This document shows, one piece after another, positions 24,621-33,171 of a DNA stretch of 64,000 nt. Source of the stretch: JAVBKU01 sp031553875 (GTDB lineage: Bacteria > Bacteroidota > Bacteroidia > Bacteroidales > Rikenellaceae). Positions within the stretch are counted from its first letter, which is position 1; each line of letters starts with the position of its first letter. Both the position numbers and the translations under genes were made by a program. The notes beneath the pieces are model-generated. The model was not told the DNA's origin, did not search any database, and saw only the letters and a program-made list of their open reading frames with translations. The stretch is taken from positions 91,535 through 155,534 of the forward strand of contig JAVBKU010000020.1 of NCBI GenBank assembly GCA_031553875.1. The letters run 5' to 3'.

Positions 24621-26912
24621 ATGAGAGGCAAGAAAATAATTTTTCTGACACTGTTCCTCTTGACCTCCTTTGCAGGGATGAGCCAACGGGTGGGCCTTGT
24701 CCTGAGCGGCGGCGGCGCCAAGGGTTTATACCATATCGGGGTCATCCGCGCCCTTGAGGAAAACGGCATCCCCATCGACTACGTTTCGGGGACCTCCATG
24801 GGCTCAATAATAGGAGGGATGTACGCCACGGGCCTCTCCCCCGCCGAGATGGAGAAGATCGTGACTTCCAACAGGGTGAAGACCTGGATGACGGGCAAGA
24901 TCGACCCCAAATACTCCTACTACTTTAAACGCATGCGGCAGAACGCCGCGATGATCACCATCCGCGGCGACTTCAAAAAGAGCAAGCCCTTTGCCCAGTT
25001 CCCATCGAACCTTATCTCCTCGGGGCCGCTGGATATGTCCTTCCTCGAGTATTTTTCACCTGCGCAGGCGGCCAGCAAGGGTAATTTCGACAGCCTGATG
25101 GTACCTTTCAGGTGTGTGGCCACCGACGCCACCGACCACAAGGAGGTCGTGTTCAGTAGCGGCAACCTGGGCCAGGCTATACGCGCCTCTATGGCTATTC
25201 CATTGGTATTCAAGCCCGTGAAAAAAGATTCGATGCTCCTCTACGACGGGGGGCTCTACAACACCTTCCCCTGGCAGCCTATCGAGGAAGATTTTAATCC
25301 CGACATCCTTATCGGGAGCAAGTGCGCCGACTCCAATAGTAATCCCGACGAGAACAGCCTGATGGACCAGATATTCTCCATCACCATGCTTCATACCGAT
25401 TATACTCTCCCTCAGGGTAAGGGGATCATGATAGAGCGAGTGTTCGACGACGTGTCGACCATGGACTTCGCGAAGGCCGCCTATGTGATAGCCAAGGGTT
25501 ATGAGGATGCCATGGCCATGATGCCTGCCATCCTCGAGCGTATTTCCCGCCGCGTGGATCCCGCGGAGATGGCCCAAAAAAGGGAAGAATATAAGAATAG
25601 CCTGCCTCCATTGATGATCGACCAGGTCAATATTTCCGGGCTCAACAGTAAGCAGAGGCAGTATGTGATCAACACGATGCGCCTCAACCACAAGAAGAAG
25701 GATATATATACCTTCCCGGAGGTGGAACGGGAGTACTTCAAGCTGTTGTCCGAGGGAGAGATAGAGAGCGACTACCCCGGGGTGGAATACAACCAGGCGA
25801 CGGGATATTTCGACCTCAACCTCCACATGAGGGCCAAGCCCAGTTTCAAGATAATGGTGGGGGGTAATATATCTTCCACGTCGCTGACTCAGGCATATAT
25901 AGGGCTGGAATACAAGCGAATAGGCTTGAATGCCCACAACTATAACTTCGACGGGTATCTCAGTATGCTCTACTCGTCGGCGTTCCTGGGCGGGCGCTCC
26001 GACATATTCCTGAAGATACCTTTCTTCGTCGATTACGGCCTCCAGTATAACTACTACAACTATTTCCGCAGTAACGATGGCTTTCTCTCAAAAGGCAACG
26101 ATCTGGCCTACTCCAAGGCTCTCGATGTCTACGCCACGGCGGCTGTGGGACTCGCCCTGGGGCGTAACTCGGTGTTGTCGTTGCGCGCCAACCTGGGCCG
26201 CGAGCAATACCGCTATTTCCAGGAGAAGGGGCATGAGGATTCCGACACCCTGGACAAGACCCGCTTCGACTTCGTGGGCGTGCAGCTGGAGGTGGAGCGC
26301 AACTCGCTGAACTATCCCCTGTTCCCTATCAGGGGTACGTACCAGAAGGCGTCGCTCATATTTATCGACGGACGCGAGAGCTTCTATCCGGGCTCCCATC
26401 CCGACCCCTCACAATTTCAAAAAGAGGGCCCCACGGAGAGGTATTGGTTCGGGGCCATGTTCACCAGGCAGGAGTATTTCAGGGTGGCCAAATGGTTCTC
26501 ATTTGGGTACGATATCACAGGAGTACTGACCAACCACCCCTCGTTCTACAACGAGTACGCAACCAATATCTCCTCGCCAACGTTCGCCCCGACGCTCCAC
26601 AGCAAGTCGATATATATGAAGGAGTTCCGCAGTAAGGCGTATGTGGCGGCGGGCCTGTTGCCCACCTTCGAATTCATGGATAAATTCTACCTCCAGAGCG
26701 CGGCCTATGCCTACCTGCCCGAGAACCTCGACGGCACCAAGGAGGGTATCAAGCAGAGGTTGCGCTATATATTCTCTTCGTCGCTGGTCTATCAGACCAT
26801 TGTCGGCCCCATCAGCCTCACCCTGTCGAAGTATGATACCAAGCAGAACAACTGGTTCATAACCTTCAACTTCGGCTTCGCGATATTTAACAAGAAGGGG
26901 CTGTTCTATTAG
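24621..26912 (+). CDS. Patatin-like phospholipase with POTRA-like and outer membrane barrel domains
   Basis: A 763-residue protein. The start is the ATG at 24621 because it begins a signal peptide ending GMSQ; the open frame further upstream is only the shadow of pheS. Residues 23-300 form a patatin domain: oxyanion loop SGGGAKG (29-35), nucleophile elbow GTSMG (S59) and catalytic DGG near residue 208. A POTRA-like segment (about 325-400, MIDQVNISGLNSKQRQYV) comes next, then a surface-antigen/BamA-type barrel (about 400-763) ending FNFGFAIFNKKGLFY, with the final aromatic typical of outer membrane proteins. This is the layout of type Vd autotransporters such as PlpD and FplA. The passenger is probably an extracellular or periplasmic lipase. 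It is monocistronic with its own promoter and terminator. Confidence 0.9.
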   Translation: MRGKKIIFLTLFLLTSFAGMSQRVGLVLSGGGAKGLYHIGVIRALEENGIPIDYVSGTSMGSIIGGMYATGLSPAEMEKIVTSNRVKTWMTGKIDPKYSYYFKRMRQNAAMITIRGDFKKSKPFAQFPSNLISSGPLDMSFLEYFSPAQAASKGNFDSLMVPFRCVATDATDHKEVVFSSGNLGQAIRASMAIPLVFKPVKKDSMLLYDGGLYNTFPWQPIEEDFNPDILIGSKCADSNSNPDENSLMDQIFSITMLHTDYTLPQGKGIMIERVFDDVSTMDFAKAAYVIAKGYEDAMAMMPAILERISRRVDPAEMAQKREEYKNSLPPLMIDQVNISGLNSKQRQYVINTMRLNHKKKDIYTFPEVEREYFKLLSEGEIESDYPGVEYNQATGYFDLNLHMRAKPSFKIMVGGNISSTSLTQAYIGLEYKRIGLNAHNYNFDGYLSMLYSSAFLGGRSDIFLKIPFFVDYGLQYNYYNYFRSNDGFLSKGNDLAYSKALDVYATAAVGLALGRNSVLSLRANLGREQYRYFQEKGHEDSDTLDKTRFDFVGVQLEVERNSLNYPLFPIRGTYQKASLIFIDGRESFYPGSHPDPSQFQKEGPTERYWFGAMFTRQEYFRVAKWFSFGYDITGVLTNHPSFYNEYATNISSPTFAPTLHSKSIYMKEFRSKAYVAAGLLPTFEFMDKFYLQSAAYAYLPENLDGTKEGIKQRLRYIFSSSLVYQTIVGPISLTLSKYDTKQNNWFITFNFGFAIFNKKGLFY

Positions 26913-26932
26913 AAATTAGGCCATTAAAAAAT

Positions 26933-26965
26933 ACGAGCGGCGGCCTCAAAAAGGCCGCCGCTCGT
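26933..26965. terminator. Bidirectional terminator
   Basis: A perfect 14-bp GC-rich stem (26933-26946 with 26952-26965) and a 5-nt loop, in the 68-bp gap between two convergent genes. Confidence 0.85.
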
Positions 26966-26980
26966 CATATGCGCTCGGGC

Positions 26981-27514
26981 TTACTCAAAAAAAGCCATGT
27001 CGTATTCCACCTCCCCGCTTACTCCGTCGAGTGCCCCGGGAGTAAACTCCACGGCCATACAGTACTCCTGCGGGACATCCCACGGGAGGGCGATATTCCA
27101 TAAGGACAGGGGCTTGTAGCCGAACCGGGGATAATAATCCTTATGGCCGAGAACTATGGCCGAGCCGTAGCCTCTTTCCGCCGCGAGACGGTGTCCTTCG
27201 CGGATCAAAGCCCCGCCTATCCCCTGCCCCTGCATGGCCCTATCCACGGCTACGGGAGCCAGGGCCAGGGATGAATGGGGGCCTATCTTTACGCGGGTGA
27301 ACATAATAAATCCCACGATCCTCTCCCCCGCGCAAGCCACCAGCGTAAGCTCCGGCACGAAAGATTCGCTTTGCCGCAGGCGCTCCACCAGGTAATGTTC
27401 GCGGTGGTCGCTGTGTTCGACGCCGAGGAAAGCCTCGCGCACCAATTCCGATACGGTGGCATGGTCGGCGCGCGTTTCCGGGCGGATTACAAGTTCGTCG
27501 AGGGAGAAATTCAT
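26981..27514 (-). CDS. GNAT family N-acetyltransferase (YhbS-like)
   Basis: A 177-residue GCN5-related acetyltransferase. The acetyl-CoA binding region is visible as LAPVAVDRAMQGQGIGGALIREGHRLA near residues 85-112, containing the Q/R-x2-G-x-G/A motif as QGQGIGG. It continues with SAIVLGHKDYYPRFGYKPLS, which matches the YhbS subfamily (COG3153). The acceptor is unknown; many relatives act on small metabolites. No promoter was recognised; it lies downstream of the GtrA gene with a 55-bp gap and could be cotranscribed. Confidence 0.85.
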   Translation of the reverse strand: MNFSLDELVIRPETRADHATVSELVREAFLGVEHSDHREHYLVERLRQSESFVPELTLVACAGERIVGFIMFTRVKIGPHSSLALAPVAVDRAMQGQGIGGALIREGHRLAAERGYGSAIVLGHKDYYPRFGYKPLSLWNIALPWDVPQEYCMAVEFTPGALDGVSGEVEYDMAFFE

Positions 27515-27569
27515 GAGTATAAAGTGTTATGTATCGCCGCTTCCCGCGGCAGGGCGCAGGGCTTCCGTC

Positions 27570-28076
27570 TTATAAGGGCTTGCAGGGCGAAGAGTCGTCG
27601 GTACAGCCCCTGAAGGTGAAGTACTTCTGCATGGTGTAGCTGTAAACCACGCTGACCAGGGTGGTCATTATCTTGGCCCATATAGGGTAGATATTCAAGC
27701 CCTCCACGAACAACTTTATCAACGCGTAGTTGAGCAGTATGGCCCCTCCCACCGAGAGCAGGTAGCGCAGCAGCTGTGTGTGGCCCCTTAACGGAGAGTA
27801 ACGGAAGGCGATATTCTTGTTAAGCCAGAATCCTGTGAAAAAGGTGATGGGAAACACGCACATGAAAGCCGCGATGTAGGAAGATATGGCGATAAACGGC
27901 AGCTGGACTATATCCTCGCAGATGATATAGTTGTAGAACAGCCAGTAGAGAAATATGTCGAAAGCCATATTGCTCCCCCCGCACACCAGATAGCGGAACG
28001 TCTGCAAAGGCACGATCCTGCTAATGGGAGGAACGTAGAAGAAATCTATTATGCGTGTCAGCAGACGTTGTATCAC
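27570..28076 (-). CDS. GtrA-like family membrane protein
   Basis: A 168-residue integral membrane protein with four predicted transmembrane segments (about residues 28-48, 62-84, 105-123 and 134-152). The motif FRYLVCGGSNMAFDIFLYWLFY and the closing KYFTFRG follow the GtrA pattern (FxxVGxxxxxxxxxxxxxL and a final 'F-x-F-R'). GtrA-like proteins are thought to help move lipid-linked sugars across the membrane during polysaccharide modification. No glycosyltransferase is adjacent, so the substrate is unknown. A TACTTTTG promoter box lies 56 nt upstream. Confidence 0.87.
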   Translation of the reverse strand: MIQRLLTRIIDFFYVPPISRIVPLQTFRYLVCGGSNMAFDIFLYWLFYNYIICEDIVQLPFIAISSYIAAFMCVFPITFFTGFWLNKNIAFRYSPLRGHTQLLRYLLSVGGAILLNYALIKLFVEGLNIYPIWAKIMTTLVSVVYSYTMQKYFTFRGCTDDSSPCKPL

Positions 28077-28131
28077 GTGTCTAACGGGTTTTAGGAAATC
28101 TTTTCAGCAGACCATAGCAGGTCCTGCGGGG

Positions 28132-28139
28132 CAAAAGTA
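28132..28139 (-). promoter_or_regulatory. -7 box upstream of the GtrA-like gene
   Basis: On the minus strand TACTTTTG, an exact TAnnTTTG match, 56 nt before the start codon and just after the CtpA-like stop. Confidence 0.6.
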
Positions 28140-28159
28140 AACAATAAATCCGTGAACTG

Positions 28160-29839
28160 CTACTTCCTGCGCGTATCCTGCGAGGATACGATGCCCCCGT
28201 AGCGGCCTCCCTTGAACAGATCCAGCGCGTAGTTTATCTCCGGGTCGGAGGGTATCTTGTGGCGTATCACCCCTCCGGAGTAGTGGTAGCGCAGGATTAT
28301 GGTGTTCTCCAGTATCTGGGATATCTCCACCCGGTAGCGCTCCATATCTTTGCTTTTATCGGTCTTCACCACGGCCTTTATAGCCTCCACGTTGGAAGAT
28401 ATGGTGTCGAAGTAGCGCTCCTCCTTGGCCCTCTTTATAAGATCCTCGAGGGCGGCGTAGGTGTTGGATTCGTAGTTGAGGGCCGTGTCGGGCACGAAGG
28501 CCACAAAGCGGGCGAACTCCTTGTCGTCGACACGGAATTTATTGGCGTCCACGGGCTGGTTATAATGCTTCCTGTAGTAGTCGTTGGCGAAGTCGTCGAA
28601 CAGGCCTTTGGTATAGAGTTCCATGGTGATATTGCCCATTTCCGGAGCCTGTATCACCTCGTCGGGCATGATACCGTGGCCGTCGTACACCTTGCGCCCG
28701 CCCTTGGTCTTGAACTCGCGGAACAGCGAGTCGGGGACGTTGTGCACGTTGCCGTCCTTGTCGCGGTGGGCGTAGTCGGCGGCCTGTATGCAGCGGCCGC
28801 TGGGGATGTAGTATTTGGCCGTGGTAACCTTCAGGTAGGAGTTATAGCCCAGCGGTCGGGTGCTCTGCACGAGACCCTTGCCGAAGGTGCGCTGGCCGAT
28901 GAGCACGGCGCGGTCGAGGTCCTGCAGCGAGCCTGCCACTATCTCCGAAGCCGAAGCCGAAGAGCCGTTGACCAGTACCGCGAGGGGTATTTTGGTGTCC
29001 ACGGGGTCGTTCTGGGTGGTGAACGTGGCGTCGATATCCTTGTTGCGTCCGCGCATGGATACCACCTCCGTGCCCTTGGGAACGAAGAGCGACACTATCT
29101 TCACGGCCTCCTGCAATATCCCGCCCCCGTTGCCCCGCAGATCGAGGATAAGGGCCTTGGCTCCCTTGCTCTTGAGTTCGAGCACGGCGTGGCGGATGTC
29201 ATCGCTGCAGTTCTCGGTGAAGGTTTCGTGCAGGATGTAGCCTATGCTGTCGCCGAGGATGCTATAATACGGGACGCCCGAGATCACTATCCTCTCGCGG
29301 CGTATCGACACGGGTTCCGTGGCTCCCGAAACGAGCTTCTTTACGGTCATCTTGAGGATTGTTCCCGGCTCGCCCTTCATCATGTCGCTCACCTTCTTGC
29401 TGTCGAATCCCTTGATACTTTTGCCCCCTATTTCGAGGATCATATCGCCTATTTTAAGCCCCGCCTTATCTGCCGGGAAGCCCTTGTAGGGTTCGGCTAT
29501 AATGACGTAATCGCCCTTTTTTTGTATCAGCGAGCCGATGCCCCCGTACTTGCCGGTGGTCATGAACTCGAAGTCGCCCATGTCGCTCTCGGGGATCAGC
29601 TCGGTGTAGGGGTCGAGATTCGACACCATGCCCTTGCCCGCGTCCACGAGCATCTTGTCGGGGTCGACGGGGTCGACATAGTACATGTTGATCTCGCGGA
29701 ACATGTTGTAAAGGATCTGCATGTTACGACCCAAACGAAAATCGGGATTACCCGAGGAGATGCACAGTAGCGCCCCCGCTCCCAGGCACAGGGCCGCGAT
29801 GGAGCCGATGACAGCGCGTTTTTTAAAAAGAGGCTTCAA
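28160..29839 (-). CDS. S41 family C-terminal processing peptidase (CtpA-like)
   Basis: A 559-residue periplasmic serine protease. After an N-terminal membrane anchor or signal peptide (about 8-28), residues about 90-185 form a PDZ domain (YGGIGSLIQKKGDYVIIAEP, AGLKIGDMILEIGGKSI). The S41 core follows with LDLRGNGGG, the nucleophile region VNGSSASASEIVAGSLQD and the general-base lysine in GQRTFGKGLVQ. A C-terminal tail of about 180 residues extends beyond the catalytic core, as in many Bacteroidetes members. Such enzymes trim periplasmic protein C-termini. It is 40 bp downstream of a small membrane protein gene on the same strand and probably in its operon. Confidence 0.94.
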   Translation of the reverse strand: MKPLFKKRAVIGSIAALCLGAGALLCISSGNPDFRLGRNMQILYNMFREINMYYVDPVDPDKMLVDAGKGMVSNLDPYTELIPESDMGDFEFMTTGKYGGIGSLIQKKGDYVIIAEPYKGFPADKAGLKIGDMILEIGGKSIKGFDSKKVSDMMKGEPGTILKMTVKKLVSGATEPVSIRRERIVISGVPYYSILGDSIGYILHETFTENCSDDIRHAVLELKSKGAKALILDLRGNGGGILQEAVKIVSLFVPKGTEVVSMRGRNKDIDATFTTQNDPVDTKIPLAVLVNGSSASASEIVAGSLQDLDRAVLIGQRTFGKGLVQSTRPLGYNSYLKVTTAKYYIPSGRCIQAADYAHRDKDGNVHNVPDSLFREFKTKGGRKVYDGHGIMPDEVIQAPEMGNITMELYTKGLFDDFANDYYRKHYNQPVDANKFRVDDKEFARFVAFVPDTALNYESNTYAALEDLIKRAKEERYFDTISSNVEAIKAVVKTDKSKDMERYRVEISQILENTIILRYHYSGGVIRHKIPSDPEINYALDLFKGGRYGGIVSSQDTRRK

Positions 29840-29879
29840 GACTATTTATTTTGATTGTTTGCGATATGGAATACGGGGA

Positions 29880-30344
29880 TTATTCTTCCCCGGGGGAGGC
29901 GATGAACGCGCGCAGGCGGTACTCTATCTTGACCACCTCCTTGCGGATGCCGTCGAGTATGATGGTGCCGTCCTGGTCATAAATTTTTACGGTGTCTTCG
30001 AACATCAGGAACAATCTCTTGGTTCCTGTGGCTTTGAATATCATCATGCCGTCTTTCTCTTCCTCGAGGACGAAACCGCTGAGATCCATGGCCTTCATCA
30101 CGGCTCCGCGTCCGGAAACAAGGTCGCCCGGGATACGTCTTTTGACGAAACCTATCTTGGGATATATCGCGGCAAGCATTATGATAACGGCGATCATGGT
30201 CCACCCCCTGCGGCTCATGAAGATGCTTTCAACCTGCTCCTCGCCCGAATAAGTGCCGGTCAGGACCATGATGCCCAGGATAAGGGCGAAGAGCACGCTC
30301 AGCCAGACGAGGTATTTAACACTGCGAATAAAATATCTTTCCAT
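29880..30344 (-). CDS. Hypothetical membrane protein
   Basis: A 154-residue protein I do not recognise. It has two N-terminal hydrophobic segments (about residues 11-31 and 49-64) and a soluble C-terminal part (about 65-154) with alternating strands (GFVLEEEKDGMMIFKATG, RLFLMFEDTVKIYDQDGTIIL), perhaps a PH-like or small beta fold. It lies 40 bp upstream of the CtpA-like gene, so the two are likely cotranscribed. The mRNA 5' end is not evident. Confidence 0.7.
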   Translation of the reverse strand: MERYFIRSVKYLVWLSVLFALILGIMVLTGTYSGEEQVESIFMSRRGWTMIAVIIMLAAIYPKIGFVKRRIPGDLVSGRGAVMKAMDLSGFVLEEEKDGMMIFKATGTKRLFLMFEDTVKIYDQDGTIILDGIRKEVVKIEYRLRAFIASPGEE

Positions 30345-30508
30345 AACTATGTATTCAGAAACTGTCTCTCTCGGACGGCAAATAACGGGCCGTATCCGAT
30401 GTTATTGTGTTTTTTAGGGGAGATTCTGCGCCTACCCATATAGGCAAACCCGCCTAAGGGCGCGTCGCTTGTCTGCCCGTGCCTTTTACCAAAGCTCTAA
30501 GGCAAGGA

Positions 30509-31735
30509 TTATCGCACCCTCTGGCGGTAGATCCACAGCGAGTCGTTGCCGAATTTAGCTTTGGCCGCTTCGGCGTCGCCCTCGGAAGAGGCCTGGTAGA
30601 TCGACACCATGACCTTGCCCGTGGGCGAAGAGAGTTTGACGAAAGTGAGGGACTTGCCGCTGCCCTTTTTGCTGTCGGCGATGAACTTGTCGGCATTGGC
30701 CTCGACGCTATACACCCCTCCCACGACGTGATAGACCAGGTTGCCTTTGGGAGGCACGGCGGATTTCTTTGCCGGAGAGGCGGGAGCTGCCGCCCTAAAG
30801 GAAGCTGCGGTGATATTGGTAGTGGCCACGGGATTCGCGGGCTTTGCCTGGGGTTGTGCAGTCGGGGTTGGGGCAAGGGCGGGCTGCGCTTGTGCCTGTG
30901 TCTGTACCGGGGCAATAACTTCCTTTGCCGGTTTTTGTGTCGATGCCGCTGCCGGGGCGGGAGCCGCTGCAGTCTTTTCAGGGACGCTTGCATTCGCTTT
31001 GGCCGCCGCCGCTGACGAAGAGCCTATCACGGCCTGTGCCTCATTCGGGAGGTCAGACATGTTGGCCGCCAGCAGCGCCCTCTCTTCTTCCGCCGCCATC
31101 AGGGCGCGGGCGATAGAGTCTTCGGCCGTGTTATCGACGGGGGCCAGGGTAACTATGCTATCGCTGGCTACGGCTATAGGGGCTTCCTGCTTCAATGCCG
31201 GTCCCGAAGGTTTTTTGGCCTTTTGCCTCAGCGAATAAGAGTCGGGGATACCGGGGATATTGATATCTCCCGCGTACCACAGGCCTACAACTACGACACA
31301 CAGGAACAACCCCGTGGATAGTAATATTTTAGCTTTGCGCTGAGGGCTACACCTGCGCACCTTGATGGGCTCCTGCCCGAAAGGAGACAGAGCTTCCTCA
31401 AGAAGTTGCGAGGGCTTGAAGCCGCTCTTTTCGATGCTCCCCACTCCCTCTATCACGATAGCCGGACCGCCCGCATGGGCGTCTCTCCAGCGCATATATA
31501 CCTCTAGGGCCTCGGCTTCGCTTATCCCGGCCGAGGAGGCCACCAGCGACACTATATTCTGGAGGTTGGCGCTCTCCTGTACGGAAAAAACGACCCTCCT
31601 CGTGGGGGGGATCATACGCCTGCGGCTGATGCCTGTGGCAGGGTTGGGTTTGATCCACAGCGACCCGATCTTCGGCAGAGTGATACCCTTTCCCTCGGCG
31701 AGGGAGGAAAATATCAGGGTTGAAATAGCATCCAT
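30509..31735 (-). CDS. HU/CCDC81-like domain protein with transmembrane helix and C-terminal SPOR domain
   Basis: A 408-residue protein of a type common in Bacteroidetes. Residues 1-60 and 65-115 read as two HU-related (CCDC81-like) DNA-bending folds (SLAEGKGITLPKIGSL, ISEAEALEVYMRWRDAH). A single transmembrane helix sits at about 134-156, followed by an Ala/Pro/Gln-rich linker (about 165-320) and a SPOR domain (about 328-405, LVYHVVGGVYSVEANADKF and VMVSIYQASSEGDAEAAKAKF). SPOR domains bind denuded peptidoglycan at the division septum. The protein thus seems to link a cytoplasmic HU-like domain to the septal wall. It follows lgt by 1 bp, so they form an operon. The role is inferred from domain order. 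Confidence 0.8.
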   Translation of the reverse strand: MDAISTLIFSSLAEGKGITLPKIGSLWIKPNPATGISRRRMIPPTRRVVFSVQESANLQNIVSLVASSAGISEAEALEVYMRWRDAHAGGPAIVIEGVGSIEKSGFKPSQLLEEALSPFGQEPIKVRRCSPQRKAKILLSTGLFLCVVVVGLWYAGDINIPGIPDSYSLRQKAKKPSGPALKQEAPIAVASDSIVTLAPVDNTAEDSIARALMAAEEERALLAANMSDLPNEAQAVIGSSSAAAAKANASVPEKTAAAPAPAAASTQKPAKEVIAPVQTQAQAQPALAPTPTAQPQAKPANPVATTNITAASFRAAAPASPAKKSAVPPKGNLVYHVVGGVYSVEANADKFIADSKKGSGKSLTFVKLSSPTGKVMVSIYQASSEGDAEAAKAKFGNDSLWIYRQRVR

Positions 31736-31736
31736 A

Positions 31737-32678
31737 TTACTTCCGTTTTTTTACCGTGGCGGGGCCTTTCACGGTGGATTTCACAGTGCTCTTTCCCGTA
31801 GGGGTTGCGCCCGCCGCGCCACCCGGTTTCTTAGGGGAAGAACTATTTGTTATAGCGTTTACCGGAGCAACCTGTTTCTGCGGCCTGCGCAGGGATATGA
31901 CAAGCAGTATCGCGCCGCCGATGATGAAGGGCAGGCTCAACAGCTGGCCCATGTTGAGGGCCATCCCGGCCTCGAAATCGACTTGGGCGTTCTTGATCAT
32001 CTCTATAAAGAGCCTCGCCCCGAAGAGCGTCACGAGGAAAAACCCGAACATAACCCCCGGACGCCTGCGGGCCAGGTCGCGGCCGTAGTACATGTACATC
32101 ATCGCCGCGAATATTGCCAGATAGGCCAGGGCCTCGTAGAGTTGCGTGGGGTGCATGGGCACGGTCTCCCCGTTGCGGGCGAAGATGAAGCCCCAGGGCA
32201 GATCGGTGGGGGTGCCGTATATTTCGGAGTTCATGAGGTTGCCCAGGCGGACGATGGCTCCGCCGGAAGTAGCGGCGAGGCCGATCCTGTCGAGCGACCA
32301 GATATAAGGCATCTTATAGCGGCGCGAGAAGAGCCATAACCCCACGAGCAGCCCTATCGCCGCGCCGTGGCTGGCCAGCCCCCCCTCCCTCACGTCCAGT
32401 ATGCGCAGGGGATGGGACAGGTATTCCAGGGGCTCGTAAAAGAGGCAGTGCCCCAGGCGCGCGCCTATTATCGTGGATAGCGTACCGTACCAGAATATCG
32501 AGTCGAACATTTTTTCGCTGTACCCCTCGCGCCTCATCATGTTGCTGAACAGCAGGGCCGACACGGCGAAGGCCAGCGCCCACGACAGGCCGTAGTAGCG
32601 TACGCTCAGGGAGCCGATACTGAATAAAACGGGGTCAACGTCCCAGTAGACGAAAAGAGAGGTCAGGGTAGCGATCAT
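31737..32678 (-). CDS. lgt: Prolipoprotein diacylglyceryl transferase
   Basis: The inner membrane enzyme that transfers diacylglycerol to the lipobox cysteine of prolipoproteins. At 313 residues it has seven hydrophobic segments. Motifs: STIIGARLGHCLFYEP near residue 70, GGLASHGAAIG near 100, IVRLGNLMNSEIYG near 140 (the Lgt signature) and MHPTQLYEAL near 175. The last 45 residues are a basic Ser/Thr/Pro/Lys tail absent from most Lgt enzymes, probably cytoplasmic. It is the first gene of an operon with the HU/SPOR gene. Confidence 0.95.
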   Translation of the reverse strand: MIATLTSLFVYWDVDPVLFSIGSLSVRYYGLSWALAFAVSALLFSNMMRREGYSEKMFDSIFWYGTLSTIIGARLGHCLFYEPLEYLSHPLRILDVREGGLASHGAAIGLLVGLWLFSRRYKMPYIWSLDRIGLAATSGGAIVRLGNLMNSEIYGTPTDLPWGFIFARNGETVPMHPTQLYEALAYLAIFAAMMYMYYGRDLARRRPGVMFGFFLVTLFGARLFIEMIKNAQVDFEAGMALNMGQLLSLPFIIGGAILLVISLRRPQKQVAPVNAITNSSSPKKPGGAAGATPTGKSTVKSTVKGPATVKKRK

Positions 32679-32744
32679 AATTCACGATTCTGCGGCCGGG
32701 GGCGGGGCTTCGAAAGAGAAGCGACGGGCCCTCCGTCCAAACTA

Positions 32745-32752
32745 CAAAAATA
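32745..32752 (-). promoter_or_regulatory. -7 box of the lgt promoter
   Basis: TATTTTTG on the minus strand, a TAnnTTTG match, 67 nt before the lgt start. Confidence 0.5.
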
Positions 32753-32899
32753 ATAGTTTTTGCGAGAGTAGGGCCCTTAACAGGATAAAAAAGAACAGGG
32801 GAGGTGTTTTTTGTCAGAGGACGACTCCCGACACCAAACCGAGGGCCATCAAGTTTACTTGAACCGAGCCGCGTACCGAGAGCAGAGGCCGCTTGTCCT

Positions 32900-33099
32900 C
32901 CGCCAATTGCGAGATATTCACGCACGGACAGGGGTCGAGGGAATCCGTTAAAAAACGACGCTTTGTCTAACGACTGTTAGCGGGGACGAAGGTCCCGCTA
33001 AAAAGGAGGAGTTCGACGTTTTAGGATGTACGAAGACTCCTGTCAGTGAATATCCGCAGGCGGCACTTTTTGGGTACCTTTTGTGTGCACAAAAGGTAC
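32900..33099 (+). repeat. Intergenic repeat family, copy A
   Basis: About 200 bp, roughly 97 percent identical to copy D over the shared part. Features: paired outer arms (CCGCC, GATATTCAC and GACAGGGGTC at the left; the complements in GACCCCTGTC, GAATATC and GGCGG at the right), a central hairpin TAGCGGG/CCCGCTA (32978-33000), the conserved AAAAAGGAGGAGTTCG, and a terminal palindrome at 33074-33099 with 12-bp arms GTACCTTTTGTG and CACAAAAGGTAC. No reading frame. It lies in the 493-bp gap between ribE and lgt. The rest of that gap holds the lgt promoter, a small hairpin TCAAGT/ACTTGA near 32850 and the ribE terminator. Confidence 0.88.
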
Positions 33100-33111
33100 G
33101 AAAGAATACAA

Positions 33112-33136
33112 AAAGAGAGAGCCGAGCCCTCTCTTT
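33112..33136 (-). terminator. Rho-independent terminator after ribE
   Basis: An 11-bp stem (33112-33122 with 33126-33136, one G-T pair), 3-nt loop, then a T run on the minus strand, 36 nt past the ribE stop. Confidence 0.75.
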
Positions 33137-33171
33137 CTTTCATTATAAGCCGTGTCTTGATAAGACCTGTG

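Noticed and set aside
28259..29770. 503-residue plus-strand open frame
   Set aside because: Antisense shadow of the CtpA-like gene.
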